Assembly: GCA_944376295.1 (NCBI GenBank)
Contig: CALWCE010000015.1
Location: 1 to 48,557, forward strand
Source: an uncultured Clostridia bacterium
GTDB lineage: Bacteria; Bacillota; Clostridia; Christensenellales; Borkfalkiaceae
Direction of reading: 5' to 3'
DNA: 48,557 bases
Each line of letters opens with the position of its first letter. The stretch's first letter is position 1. The position numbers were made by a program, and so were the translations under genes. Under the pieces are notes generated by a model, which was given only the letters and a program-made list of their open reading frames with translations, had not been told where the DNA came from and did no database searches. Below, piece by piece: positions 17,034-23,623 of the stretch.

Positions 17034-18005
17034 TTATTTTACAAATTCGCCCGTTGCGGCGTCCTGGAAGGCGACGAAGAAGCCCTCGTCGTCCGAATAG
17101 GGGGAAGAGGGCACGAATACCGCGCGCTCTTCCATCTCGGGGGGCTTTTCGCCCTGCGCTTCCACCGCAAGACACACATAGCGGGGAACGCCCAAGTGAT
17201 AGACGATGCCGAGGAGAGCGCCCTCCCACAGCGTCCACTCCGAATGGGGCAGAGCGCGGCAAAGGCGGGTATCCGGCTTGCCCTTCCGGAAAGCTTCCTC
17301 CATGCGCGGGCGGATGCTCTCGAAGTATGTAAGCGTCCGCGGGGGCGGGTCTTGGGACGCCGCCCCGGGCGACGCATAATAATTTTTTCCCGCAAGCGCC
17401 TCGTCGTCGTAGCCGTCACAAGGCGGCGTTTCTCCGCTCATTTCGGGCGAAATATCCTCGGGCAGCTCTTCGGGCGGGGTTTCGGACGGACCGTTCGGGA
17501 GCGGTACGCCCGGCGCAAAGGGGGTATTCGGCCCCGGAACGCCGGGAACGCCCGTCGGGGGAAGGGGCATGGGCGGGACAGGCTGCCCTTTCTCTGCCTC
17601 TGCTTCCCGGAGATCGGGCTCTGCGCGCCTTCCGGGACGGGAACGGAAGATCCCGACAAGCTGATGATAGTCGCTCGGCGCGCTGCCGCAAGACCCGAAT
17701 GCAACGGGCTCCGTCTCCTCTTTGACAAAGCACAAGAGCACGGCAAACCCGTTTTCGAGAGAAGGACAGTCCGGCGCGCGCAAAGAGGTGTTGCCTTTGA
17801 GCTCGAAACAGTATTCCTTTTTCCCGACGATAGCGGCAAGGGCGTATCTTCCCTCGCGCAAGGGGGCAAGCCCCGCGATGCGCGGCGTGAGCGTGAGTTC
17901 GTTTCCCAGCCGCTCCGCATAGACGGCGCCCATGAGCGGCATGCCGTCGGCGGTGAAGCCCTTTCCGATCTGTTTGAGGATGCAAAGTTTCTTTTCGTAT
18001 GCCAT
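17034..18005 (-). CDS. hypothetical protein with proline-rich linker, 323 residues
   Basis: Unrecognised. N-terminal domain of about 130 residues (MAYEKKLCILKQIGKGFTAD, GLAPLREGRYALAAIVGKKE), then a Pro/Gly-rich linker (about 150-230, PPMPLPPTGVPGVPGPNTPF), and a C-terminal domain of about 100 residues (HSEWTLWEGALLGIVYHLGVPRY). No signal peptide or membrane span. The ATG at 18005 follows GGAGGG; an open extension upstream runs through the DnaA-box region and is not coding. A hairpin stands in the leader. It borders the putative origin on its left side. Confidence 0.7.
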   Translation of the reverse strand: MAYEKKLCILKQIGKGFTADGMPLMGAVYAERLGNELTLTPRIAGLAPLREGRYALAAIVGKKEYCFELKGNTSLRAPDCPSLENGFAVLLCFVKEETEPVAFGSCGSAPSDYHQLVGIFRSRPGRRAEPDLREAEAEKGQPVPPMPLPPTGVPGVPGPNTPFAPGVPLPNGPSETPPEELPEDISPEMSGETPPCDGYDDEALAGKNYYASPGAASQDPPPRTLTYFESIRPRMEEAFRKGKPDTRLCRALPHSEWTLWEGALLGIVYHLGVPRYVCLAVEAQGEKPPEMEERAVFVPSSPYSDDEGFFVAFQDAATGEFVK

Positions 18006-18028
18006 GTTCCCTCCGTCTGCGAAAAATT

Positions 18029-18052
18029 CGCGTATCGTTCTTAGGATACGCG
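18029..18052. terminator. hairpin in leader of the proline-rich protein gene
   Basis: CGCGTATC (18029-18036) pairs with GATACGCG (18045-18052). On the minus strand it is followed by AATTTTT and then the ribosome site 24 nt ahead of the start; on the plus strand by GTTTT. It could be an attenuator or a barrier between the origin and the gene. Confidence 0.5.
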
Positions 18053-18159
18053 GTTTTCGAAGAAAGATCGTGGCAGATCTGCACGAAAGAAGGGTGTTTG
18101 TATCTTTTTTCCGCTTCCGAAAAGGCCTCTTTCCGCAGAAGATACTTCTTATATAGAAA

Positions 18160-18570
18160 AGAAATAAATAATAATAGTAATAATAGTGGCTGTTGAAATG
18201 TGGATAAAAGAGAGAGAGGGGAAAAAATGGCTGCAAAAGCGGGAAAAGGGGCGGAAAAGTGCGCAAAAAGGAGGAAAGACAGGAAAAGGGCGATGTGGAA
18301 AGCGTGTGGACGAGCGTTGTGGAACAGTGTGGAAAAAGAGGGGGGATGTGGAGAAAAAAACAGGGAGATCTGAGCGCCGCTACGGCGAAAGAGAGAAAAA
18401 AAAGGACGGAAAGGGAGAATTCCACAGAAATATCCACAATGTGGAAAAAGTTATCCCCGAAAGAGGGGATGTCCACAGGGCGGGAAGGGCAGAAAAACAG
18501 ACCGCCCGCGCTGCGGAACGGCCTGTTTCGGAAAATCTGCTCAGATCTTTGTAAAGAGGATGTGGATAAC
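18160..18570. other. oriC: candidate chromosomal replication origin (oriC)
   Basis: A run of triplets TAATAATAGTAATAATAG (18169-18186) reads 3'-(G/A)AT-5', the DnaA-trio pattern of Firmicute unwinding elements. Twelve bases on is a perfect DnaA box TGTGGATAA (18199-18207). More boxes, exact or with few mismatches, follow at 18294, 18305, 18318, 18328, 18347, 18430, 18440, 18451 and 18470, and a second perfect one at 18561-18569. The stretch is otherwise non-coding, with a strongly purine-rich plus strand. Gene strand bias switches here, and the parS sites, dnaN and rpmH lie within 18 kb. dnaA itself is absent from the window. Confidence 0.8.
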
Positions 18571-18885
18571 GCCTGTATCATCCCCCTTTTGGCGCTGCAC
18601 AAAGTCGATGCCCTCTTCCGTGAGAGTGCCCTCTTCGGGGAATTGGGGGAGACCCTTGACGGTGAGCTTTTCGCCATCCTGAGAATAGGTGCCCTTCATC
18701 TCGCGCCCGCCGTTGAGCATGGTGGCGGCGCCGCCCGAAAAGGTGAGGGTGCATTCCTGTGCGGTGGTGTTCATCATCGCGACGAAGAATTCGGCAAATT
18801 CCTTTTCCTTGTCGCTGAGATCTTTGAAGTATTCGGGATACGCCTTTTGAAATTTGTAGGTGCTGCCGGAAACATCGTGTGTCAT
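18541..18885 (-). CDS. hypothetical protein, 114 residues
   Basis: Unrecognised. MTHDVSGSTYKFQKAYPEYF, then FSGGAATMLNGGREMKGTYS and QDGEKLTVKGLPQFPEEGTL. The alternating beta pattern with GTYSQDGEKLTV resembles small lipocalin-like or DUF-type beta proteins common in Firmicutes, but no signal peptide is present. The start has GGAGG eight bases upstream. Its 3' end carries a perfect DnaA box, so it forms the right edge of the origin region. Confidence 0.7.
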   Translation of the reverse strand: MTHDVSGSTYKFQKAYPEYFKDLSDKEKEFAEFFVAMMNTTAQECTLTFSGGAATMLNGGREMKGTYSQDGEKLTVKGLPQFPEEGTLTEEGIDFVQRQKGDDTGVIHILFTKI

Positions 18886-18944
18886 AGAAGACCTCCTTTT
18901 CTGGTTTGATTTTTTATGTGCTTGTGGGGGGCTTGCGGCGACGC

Positions 18945-19036
18945 GGTGACTTCTTCCGTCGCGTCGCCGAGCTTAACAACCCCTCCGTCTTGCCTTTGGC
19001 AAGCCACCTCCCCTTACACAGGGAGGCTATAATAAG
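18945..19036 (+). repeat. R1 repeat, copy D
   Basis: GACTTCTTCCGTCGCG, GCTTAACAACCCCTCCGTC, a CTTGCCTTTGGCAAG hairpin, then GCCACCTCCCCTTACACAGG and GAGGCTATAATAAGG (19018-19034). Confidence 0.85.
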
Positions 19037-19370
19037 GAATCTCTAAAATTATGCTGCAAGCAAGGTTGCCTTGCGCAGCAGAACTCAATTTGTACCCGCA
19101 GGGCACTTATTGTCAAATAAGGACAAAACAGTGTGTGGGCGATAACGCTGCTTAAAATCGCGGTACTTCACTCCTCACGGAATTTGTTTTGCGAAGCAAA
19201 AGAAATTCCGTGAATTAAAAATCTACCGAGCCGAGCAGGGTTCCCCTCTGTTTTCTAAATAATGGCGCAAGCAGGGTTCCCCTGCGCCCGCGCACTCAAT
19301 TAGCGCATACCTGCGCTTAGTCTCGCGGAAAGATTTTTGCGTCAGCAAAAAGATTTTCGCGAAAGCATTA
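19037..19370 (+). repeat. R2 repeat, one complete and one partial unit
   Basis: Conserved linkers in order: CTAAAAT, a hairpin around GGTTGCC, ACTCAATTTG, a hairpin, TTGTCAAATAAGGACAAA, a hairpin, TTAAAATCGCGG..CACTCCTCACG, then a GAATTTGTTTTGCGAAGC hairpin ending at about 19212. A partial second unit with GGTTCCCCT and ACTCAATT follows to about 19320, and a last GCAAAAAGATTTTCGCG hairpin reaches the deoR-type gene end. Non-coding. Confidence 0.8.
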
Positions 19371-20126
19371 CATCACAACGATATTCTCTTCCGCGAATTT
19401 CTTTTTGAGGTCGGCGGGGAAGTTCCCGTCGGTGATGAGCACGTTGATATCGTCGAGGTGCGCGAAGGTATAAGGCATGATCTTGCCGATCTTGGAGCTG
19501 TCGAGCATCATGTAGACGGAACGCGCCTTCTTTCTTGCAAGGATCAGAAGGTCTGCCTCCACCTGAGAGCCGCACGAAAAACCGTCTTCGGGCGTGAAGG
19601 CGGAAGCCGAGATGATGGCAAGCTCGAAGTTGGTGTTTTCGAAATACATCTTTGCCGAAGGGGAAGAAGTCGAAAGGTTTTCGGGCATCACCTGTCCGCC
19701 CAGCATGGTCACCTTCATGTTCTTCTTCTTGGCAAGTTCGATGGCGACGGCAAGACCGTTCGTGAAGACGTGGATATCGATATCGGGCAGCTCTTTTGCA
19801 AGATAAAGCGCCGTCGTGCCGCCGTCCATGAAGATGGACGTGTTCTCTTCGACGAGGCTCGCCGCTTTTTGGGCGATCGTGATCTTTTCGTCCGTCTGCG
19901 AAGCGATCTTGCGCGTGTAGCTCTCGCCCGAGACTTTCTGTACCTCTTTGACGGACATGGCGCCCCCGCGCACGCGGATGACCCTGCCTTCCTGTTCGAG
20001 CTGTAAAAGATCGCGGCGGATGGTCATCTGCGACACATTGGGAAAGTGTTCGTCGAGCTGCTCCAAGGTGAGCTTGCCGCGCTTGTCTAAAAGTTCTGCG
20101 ATCTCTTCGATCCGTTCTTTTTTCAT
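19368..20126 (-). CDS. DeoR-family transcriptional regulator
   Basis: 252 residues. N-terminal winged HTH (RIEEIAELLDKRGKLTLEQL, SQMTIRRDLLQLEQEGRVIR, RGGAM) is the DeoR signature. The C-terminal sugar-phosphate-isomerase-like sensor has DGGTTALYLAKELP, VFTNGLAVAIELAKK and MLGGQVMPENLS. Family members repress sugar or deoxynucleoside use and respond to phosphorylated sugars; no sugar genes are next to it, so its target is unknown. AGGGG and TTTTCCG precede the ATG. Its 3' end touches an R2 repeat. Confidence 0.92.
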   Translation of the reverse strand: MKKERIEEIAELLDKRGKLTLEQLDEHFPNVSQMTIRRDLLQLEQEGRVIRVRGGAMSVKEVQKVSGESYTRKIASQTDEKITIAQKAASLVEENTSIFMDGGTTALYLAKELPDIDIHVFTNGLAVAIELAKKKNMKVTMLGGQVMPENLSTSSPSAKMYFENTNFELAIISASAFTPEDGFSCGSQVEADLLILARKKARSVYMMLDSSKIGKIMPYTFAHLDDINVLITDGNFPADLKKKFAEENIVVM

Positions 20127-20166
20127 CGGAAAATACCCCTTTACTCCCAGTTTTGTTTTCTGTCAT

Positions 20167-20195
20167 ATTTTAACACAACATTGTCGGAAATGCAA
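20167..20195 (-). promoter_or_regulatory. sigma-A promoter of the deoR-type gene
   Basis: Minus-strand TTGCAT (20190-20195), 17 bp, TAAAAT (20167-20172). Confidence 0.75.
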
Positions 20196-20246
20196 GTGCT
20201 TCATCCCGAAAATTTCACAATTTGTCAGATATGCTGTAAAAAAAGT

Positions 20247-20267
20247 GTAAAATTTGCGCAATTTTAC
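20247..20267. promoter_or_regulatory. inverted repeat, possible operator
   Basis: GTAAAATT (20247-20254) and AATTTTAC (20260-20267) around TGCGC, in the gap between the divergent deoR-type gene and the 20399 gene. It could be a regulator site; no direct support. Confidence 0.4.
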
Positions 20268-20363
20268 TTCGGTCGTTCACATAATGAAAAATAATAACGC
20301 AGTATTTCGGCGGAAAAGAGGATGAGAGGCGTGATTCCTTCCGAAGAAGCGGTCGAAAACGCT

Positions 20364-20392
20364 TTGCAATTTTGTCCCTTCCGTGTTACAAT
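20364..20392 (+). promoter_or_regulatory. promoter giving a probable leaderless mRNA
   Basis: TTGCAA (20364-20369), 17 bp, TACAAT (20387-20392). The ATG is at 20399, seven bases after the -10 box. Confidence 0.75.
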
Positions 20393-20398
20393 AGGGGC

Positions 20399-21079
20399 AT
20401 GAAAGAGACGTATTTGGAAGCGCTCGACGAGTTTTTTGCGGCGCACTATTCCGATTATACCAAGCTTGCCGCGCTCGAGGGCTACCGCCGCCCCGAGCTA
20501 TTGACCGTTGACCGCGACGGGAACATCGGCAGGAAGGACAGTTCCCTCTTGCGGCTTTGCCATCAGGAAAAGTGCGGCGAGCTTTTGAAGACGCTGAAGG
20601 AAGGGCTCACGGATACGACGTTCACCTTTTCCTTCCGCTTCCGTACCTTTCGCGAAAAATGGAACGATCTTTTCGACAAGAATACCTTTGCAAAGCATCT
20701 TCCCTCCATCCTGGCGCACAGCGGAGAGAGCGTCGGGAGCGCGGGAGAAAAGCTGAGCATCCCCGCCGAGGTGTGGGAGGGCATCGTCAAGGGAAAGCTC
20801 TATCCCCAAAAGAATACGGTGCTCGCCTTGGCGCTCGTCTGCCGCATGCGCCCGCAGGACACCAACGCCCTTCTGGTGCTCTCGGGGTTTAGTTTCGACC
20901 TCACCGTCGTATGCGACGTCGTGGTGGAATACCTGCTGGAGCGGGAACTTTTCAACCCCGAGATGAGAGACAGGTGCCTTCAGGAGTACCATATCGAAAA
21001 CCTGCCGATCGGGAGAGAGGAAGAAAGGAGCGGGGAAACCGCAGCAAAACACTTGACGGGAAGCGGGAGCGTGTGCTAA
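20399..21079 (+). CDS. hypothetical protein with C-terminal HTH-like domain, 226 residues
   Basis: N-terminal half unrecognised (YLEALDEFFAAHYSDYTKLA). The second half, from about residue 110, has SIPAEVWEGIVKGKLYPQKN, TVLALALVCRMRPQDTNALL and LERELFNPEMRDRCLQEY. It resembles a helical domain found at the end of several Firmicute proteins (the KxxYxPKKNTVLAIAxAL pattern, sometimes fused to macro domains), which is probably a Cro-like HTH; this comes from recall, not a search. The mRNA seems leaderless. Its last codons overlap the promoter of the T-box that follows. Confidence 0.7.
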   Translation: MKETYLEALDEFFAAHYSDYTKLAALEGYRRPELLTVDRDGNIGRKDSSLLRLCHQEKCGELLKTLKEGLTDTTFTFSFRFRTFREKWNDLFDKNTFAKHLPSILAHSGESVGSAGEKLSIPAEVWEGIVKGKLYPQKNTVLALALVCRMRPQDTNALLVLSGFSFDLTVVCDVVVEYLLERELFNPEMRDRCLQEYHIENLPIGREEERSGETAAKHLTGSGSVC

Positions 21080-21082
21080 AAT
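21053..21082 (+). promoter_or_regulatory. promoter of the T-box/cysE-cysS operon
   Basis: TTGACG (21053-21058), 18 bp, TAAAAT (21077-21082), overlapping the stop of the preceding gene. Confidence 0.7.
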
Positions 21083-21088
21083 ATCTAC

Positions 21089-21336
21089 AATTGAATGAAG
21101 AGAGCCGATGCGGCGGAAAGAGTACCGCCCTTTGCCCGTAAGAGAGGCGCCCCATGGCTGGAAGGGCGCTCGGGAAGGGGGACGGGAACGTGCGTCCTCC
21201 GCGCTTGAGGTCCGGAGCAATGTCCGCGGCGTGCCCGCCGTTATCGGGGCAAAATGAGGGAAAAGTTGCTTTTCCGAAATAAAGTGGGACCGTGCCGAAA
21301 GCGCCTTTATACAATGGTATAGAGGTGTTTTTTTGT
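21089..21336 (+). ncRNA. T-box riboswitch (tRNA-Cys type) with terminator
   Basis: The leader contains GAATGAAGAGAG at the 5' side, an AGTA (about 21117) matched by GGGAAC before TGC (21191-21193), which I take as the cysteine specifier codon. The T-box sequence AAAGTGGGACCGTG is at 21281-21294, and a terminator stem follows (21302-21312 with 21317-21327, then seven T). Uncharged tRNA would pair with the codon and with TGGG in the antiterminator bulge, allowing read-through into cysE and cysS. The downstream genes support the Cys assignment; the specifier alignment is by eye. Confidence 0.9.
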
Positions 21337-21397
21337 ACCTTCACGCAAAGGAATTTCAGCAATGATAACATCATAATACAAAGAGAAGGAGGGGGAT

Positions 21398-22147
21398 ATG
21401 TTTTTTTCGAGACTGAGGAAGGATATCGAGGCGGCGAAGCGCAACGACCCCGCCGCACGCAACAAGTTCGAGATCTGGCTCACCTATTCGGGCGTGCACG
21501 CGCTCTCGTGGCACCGCTTTGCGAACCGCCTCTATAAGATGCACCTGCGCCTTTTGGCGCGCTGGGCGTCGCAGTTTGCGAAGTTTTTGACGGGCATCGA
21601 GATCCACCCCGCCGCGAAGATCGCCCCCGGCGTCTTCATCGACCACGGCATGGGCGTCGTCATCGGCGAGACGGCGGAAGTGGAAGAGGGCGTCGTCATC
21701 TATCAGGGCGTCACCCTCGGCGGCACGGGCAAGGAGCGCGGCAAGCGCCACCCCACCATCAAAAAGAACGTCACCGTCTCGAGCGGGGCGAAAGTTTTGG
21801 GCGGCTTCACCGTGGGCGAGGGCGCGCGCATCGGCGCGGGTGCGGTCGTCTTAAAGGAAGTGCCGCCCTATGCGACGGTCGTGGGCGTTCCCGGGCGTGT
21901 CGTGCGCATCAACGGCGAAAAGACGCAGGACCTCATCCCCGAAAAGGACGATCCCGTGATGAAGGAAGTCAGCTTTTTGCGCGAGCGCATCTTCGAGCTT
22001 GAAGAACGTCTCGAAAAGTTTGCCTCGTGGGAGGAGACGCACGCCGTGAAAGAGAACGGAGCGGCCGCCCGGGACGGAGACGCCGAAAAAACAGCGGCGC
22101 AGGAAATAACGACAGACGATAAGGAGAAACAAGATGAAAATTTATAA
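21398..22147 (+). CDS. cysE: serine O-acetyltransferase
   Basis: Makes O-acetylserine, the carbon precursor of cysteine. 249 residues. N-terminal helical region with SGVHALSWHRFANRLYK, then the left-handed hexapeptide fold: GIEIHPAAKIAPGVFIDHGM, GVVIGETAEVEEGVVIYQGV, TLGGTGKERGKRHPTI. Active-site Asp/His pair in IDHGMGVVIGE is present. The C-terminal 60 residues are a charged helix and an unstructured tail beyond the usual end. Overlaps cysS by 14 bp, and the T-box ties both to tRNA-Cys charging. AGAAGGAGGGGGAT precedes the ATG. Confidence 0.96.
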   Translation: MFFSRLRKDIEAAKRNDPAARNKFEIWLTYSGVHALSWHRFANRLYKMHLRLLARWASQFAKFLTGIEIHPAAKIAPGVFIDHGMGVVIGETAEVEEGVVIYQGVTLGGTGKERGKRHPTIKKNVTVSSGAKVLGGFTVGEGARIGAGAVVLKEVPPYATVVGVPGRVVRINGEKTQDLIPEKDDPVMKEVSFLRERIFELEERLEKFASWEETHAVKENGAAARDGDAEKTAAQEITTDDKEKQDENL

Positions 22148-23522
22148 TTCTTTGACGAGAAGGAAGGAAGAATTTGTTCCCATCGAGGAGGGGAAGGTGA
22201 AGATGTACGCCTGCGGCATCACGGTGTCGGGCGAGGCGCATATCGGGCACGCCTTTCAGGCGATGCTCTACGATATCTTCCGCAAGTTCCTCGAAAAGCA
22301 GGGCTATCAGGTGACCTACGCCCGCAACTATACCGACGTTGACGACAAGATCATCGCCCGCTCCAAGGAGACGGGCATCCCCGCGGACAAGTATGCCGAG
22401 ATGATGATCGAAAAGATCGACCATGTGATGCGCGAGTTCGACGTGGACGACCCCACTCTCTGGCTCAAAGCGACGGAGAACATCGGCAATATCATTTCTT
22501 TTGTGGAAGCGCTCATTTCCTCGGGGCATGCCTATGCCGCGGACAACGGCGACGTCTACTTCGACGTCGATACCTTCCCCGCTTACGGGCAGCTCTCGGG
22601 CAGAGACAAGGAGGACGCTTTGGACGGCGTGCGCGTCGAAAACGACGACAGCAAGCGCCACCCTTACGACTTCGCGCTCTGGAAGGCGGCAAAACCCGGC
22701 GAGATCTGCTGGGATTCGCCGTGGGGCAAGGGGCGCCCGGGCTGGCACATCGAGTGCTCGGCGATGAACCGCGCCGCCTTCGGCGATCAGATCGACATCC
22801 ACGGCGGCGGGAGAGACCTCATCTTCCCCCATCACGAGAACGAGATCGCCCAGAGCGAGGCGCTCACGGGCAAGCGGTTCGCAAAGTATTGGACGCACAA
22901 CGGGCTCATCAAGGTCAACGGGCAGAAGATGAGCAAGTCGCTCGGCAACAGCCTGCTCCTTGAAGACCTTCTGAAGCAGTATTCCAACGAGGCGGTCAAG
23001 TTCGCGCTGCTTTCGACGGGCTACCGCGGCGACATCAACATCACGGACAGCCTCTTCCCCGAGGCGGAAGCGCACCTGCGCCGCTTCTACGAACTCATCG
23101 CCCGCGCCGAGGAAGCCTTCCCCGACGAGCAGGGCGGGGAGGAGAGCATCGACAAGCGCTTCGACGAGGCGATGAGCGACGACTTCAACACCGCGCTCGC
23201 CCTTTCCGACCTCTTCGGCTATTTCAAGGAAGTCACCCGCCTGCTTGCAGAAAAAGACCCCAGGGCGCGCCGCATCGTCAACCAAATTCGCGCGACGTAC
23301 TCCCTTCTGGGGCTCTTCAAGAAGGACGCGAAGGAATATCTTGCAGCATACGGCGAAAAGCAGGAGGACATCCCCGAGGAAGTGAAGGCGGTCGCGGAAG
23401 AGCGGAAGGCGGCGCGCGCAAACAAAGATTGGGCGAAGTCGGACGAGCTCAGAGAAAAGCTCAAGGCGCTCGGCTATGCCGTCAAGGACAGCAAGGACGG
23501 CTATACGCTCACAAAGCTTTGA
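22134..23522 (+). CDS. cysS: cysteine--tRNA ligase
   Basis: Charges tRNA-Cys. 462 residues, standard for class I Cys[22 protein letters not shown] gives the HIGH motif and the first zinc-binding Cys. [10 protein letters not shown] and [20 protein letters not shown] carry the other zinc ligands, and [10 protein letters not shown] is the second signature. C-terminal helical anticodon domain ends [11 protein letters not shown]. It starts inside the end of cysE, with AAGGAGAAACAAG upstream. Confidence 0.97.
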   Translation: MKIYNSLTRRKEEFVPIEEGKVKMYACGITVSGEAHIGHAFQAMLYDIFRKFLEKQGYQVTYARNYTDVDDKIIARSKETGIPADKYAEMMIEKIDHVMREFDVDDPTLWLKATENIGNIISFVEALISSGHAYAADNGDVYFDVDTFPAYGQLSGRDKEDALDGVRVENDDSKRHPYDFALWKAAKPGEICWDSPWGKGRPGWHIECSAMNRAAFGDQIDIHGGGRDLIFPHHENEIAQSEALTGKRFAKYWTHNGLIKVNGQKMSKSLGNSLLLEDLLKQYSNEAVKFALLSTGYRGDINITDSLFPEAEAHLRRFYELIARAEEAFPDEQGGEESIDKRFDEAMSDDFNTALALSDLFGYFKEVTRLLAEKDPRARRIVNQIRATYSLLGLFKKDAKEYLAAYGEKQEDIPEEVKAVAEERKAARANKDWAKSDELREKLKALGYAVKDSKDGYTLTKL

Positions 23523-23550
23523 GGAAGCGGGCAAACGCCCCGAAAAGTTG

Positions 23551-23579
23551 TTGACAAACGGGGGCGCGCCGATTAAAAT
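23551..23579 (+). promoter_or_regulatory. sigma-A promoter of alaS
   Basis: TTGACA (23551-23556), 17 bp, TAAAAT (23574-23579), 28 bp after cysS, so alaS is transcribed independently of the T-box. Confidence 0.85.
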
Positions 23580-23623
23580 TAGCGATTGAAAAGACAGCGG
23601 GGCATCCCCCGGGAGAATATACC

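Noticed and set aside
17034..18677. 547-codon version of the proline-rich protein
   Set aside because: The extra N-terminal part is the translated DnaA-box region; the ATG at 18005 has a ribosome site and the DNA upstream has origin features.
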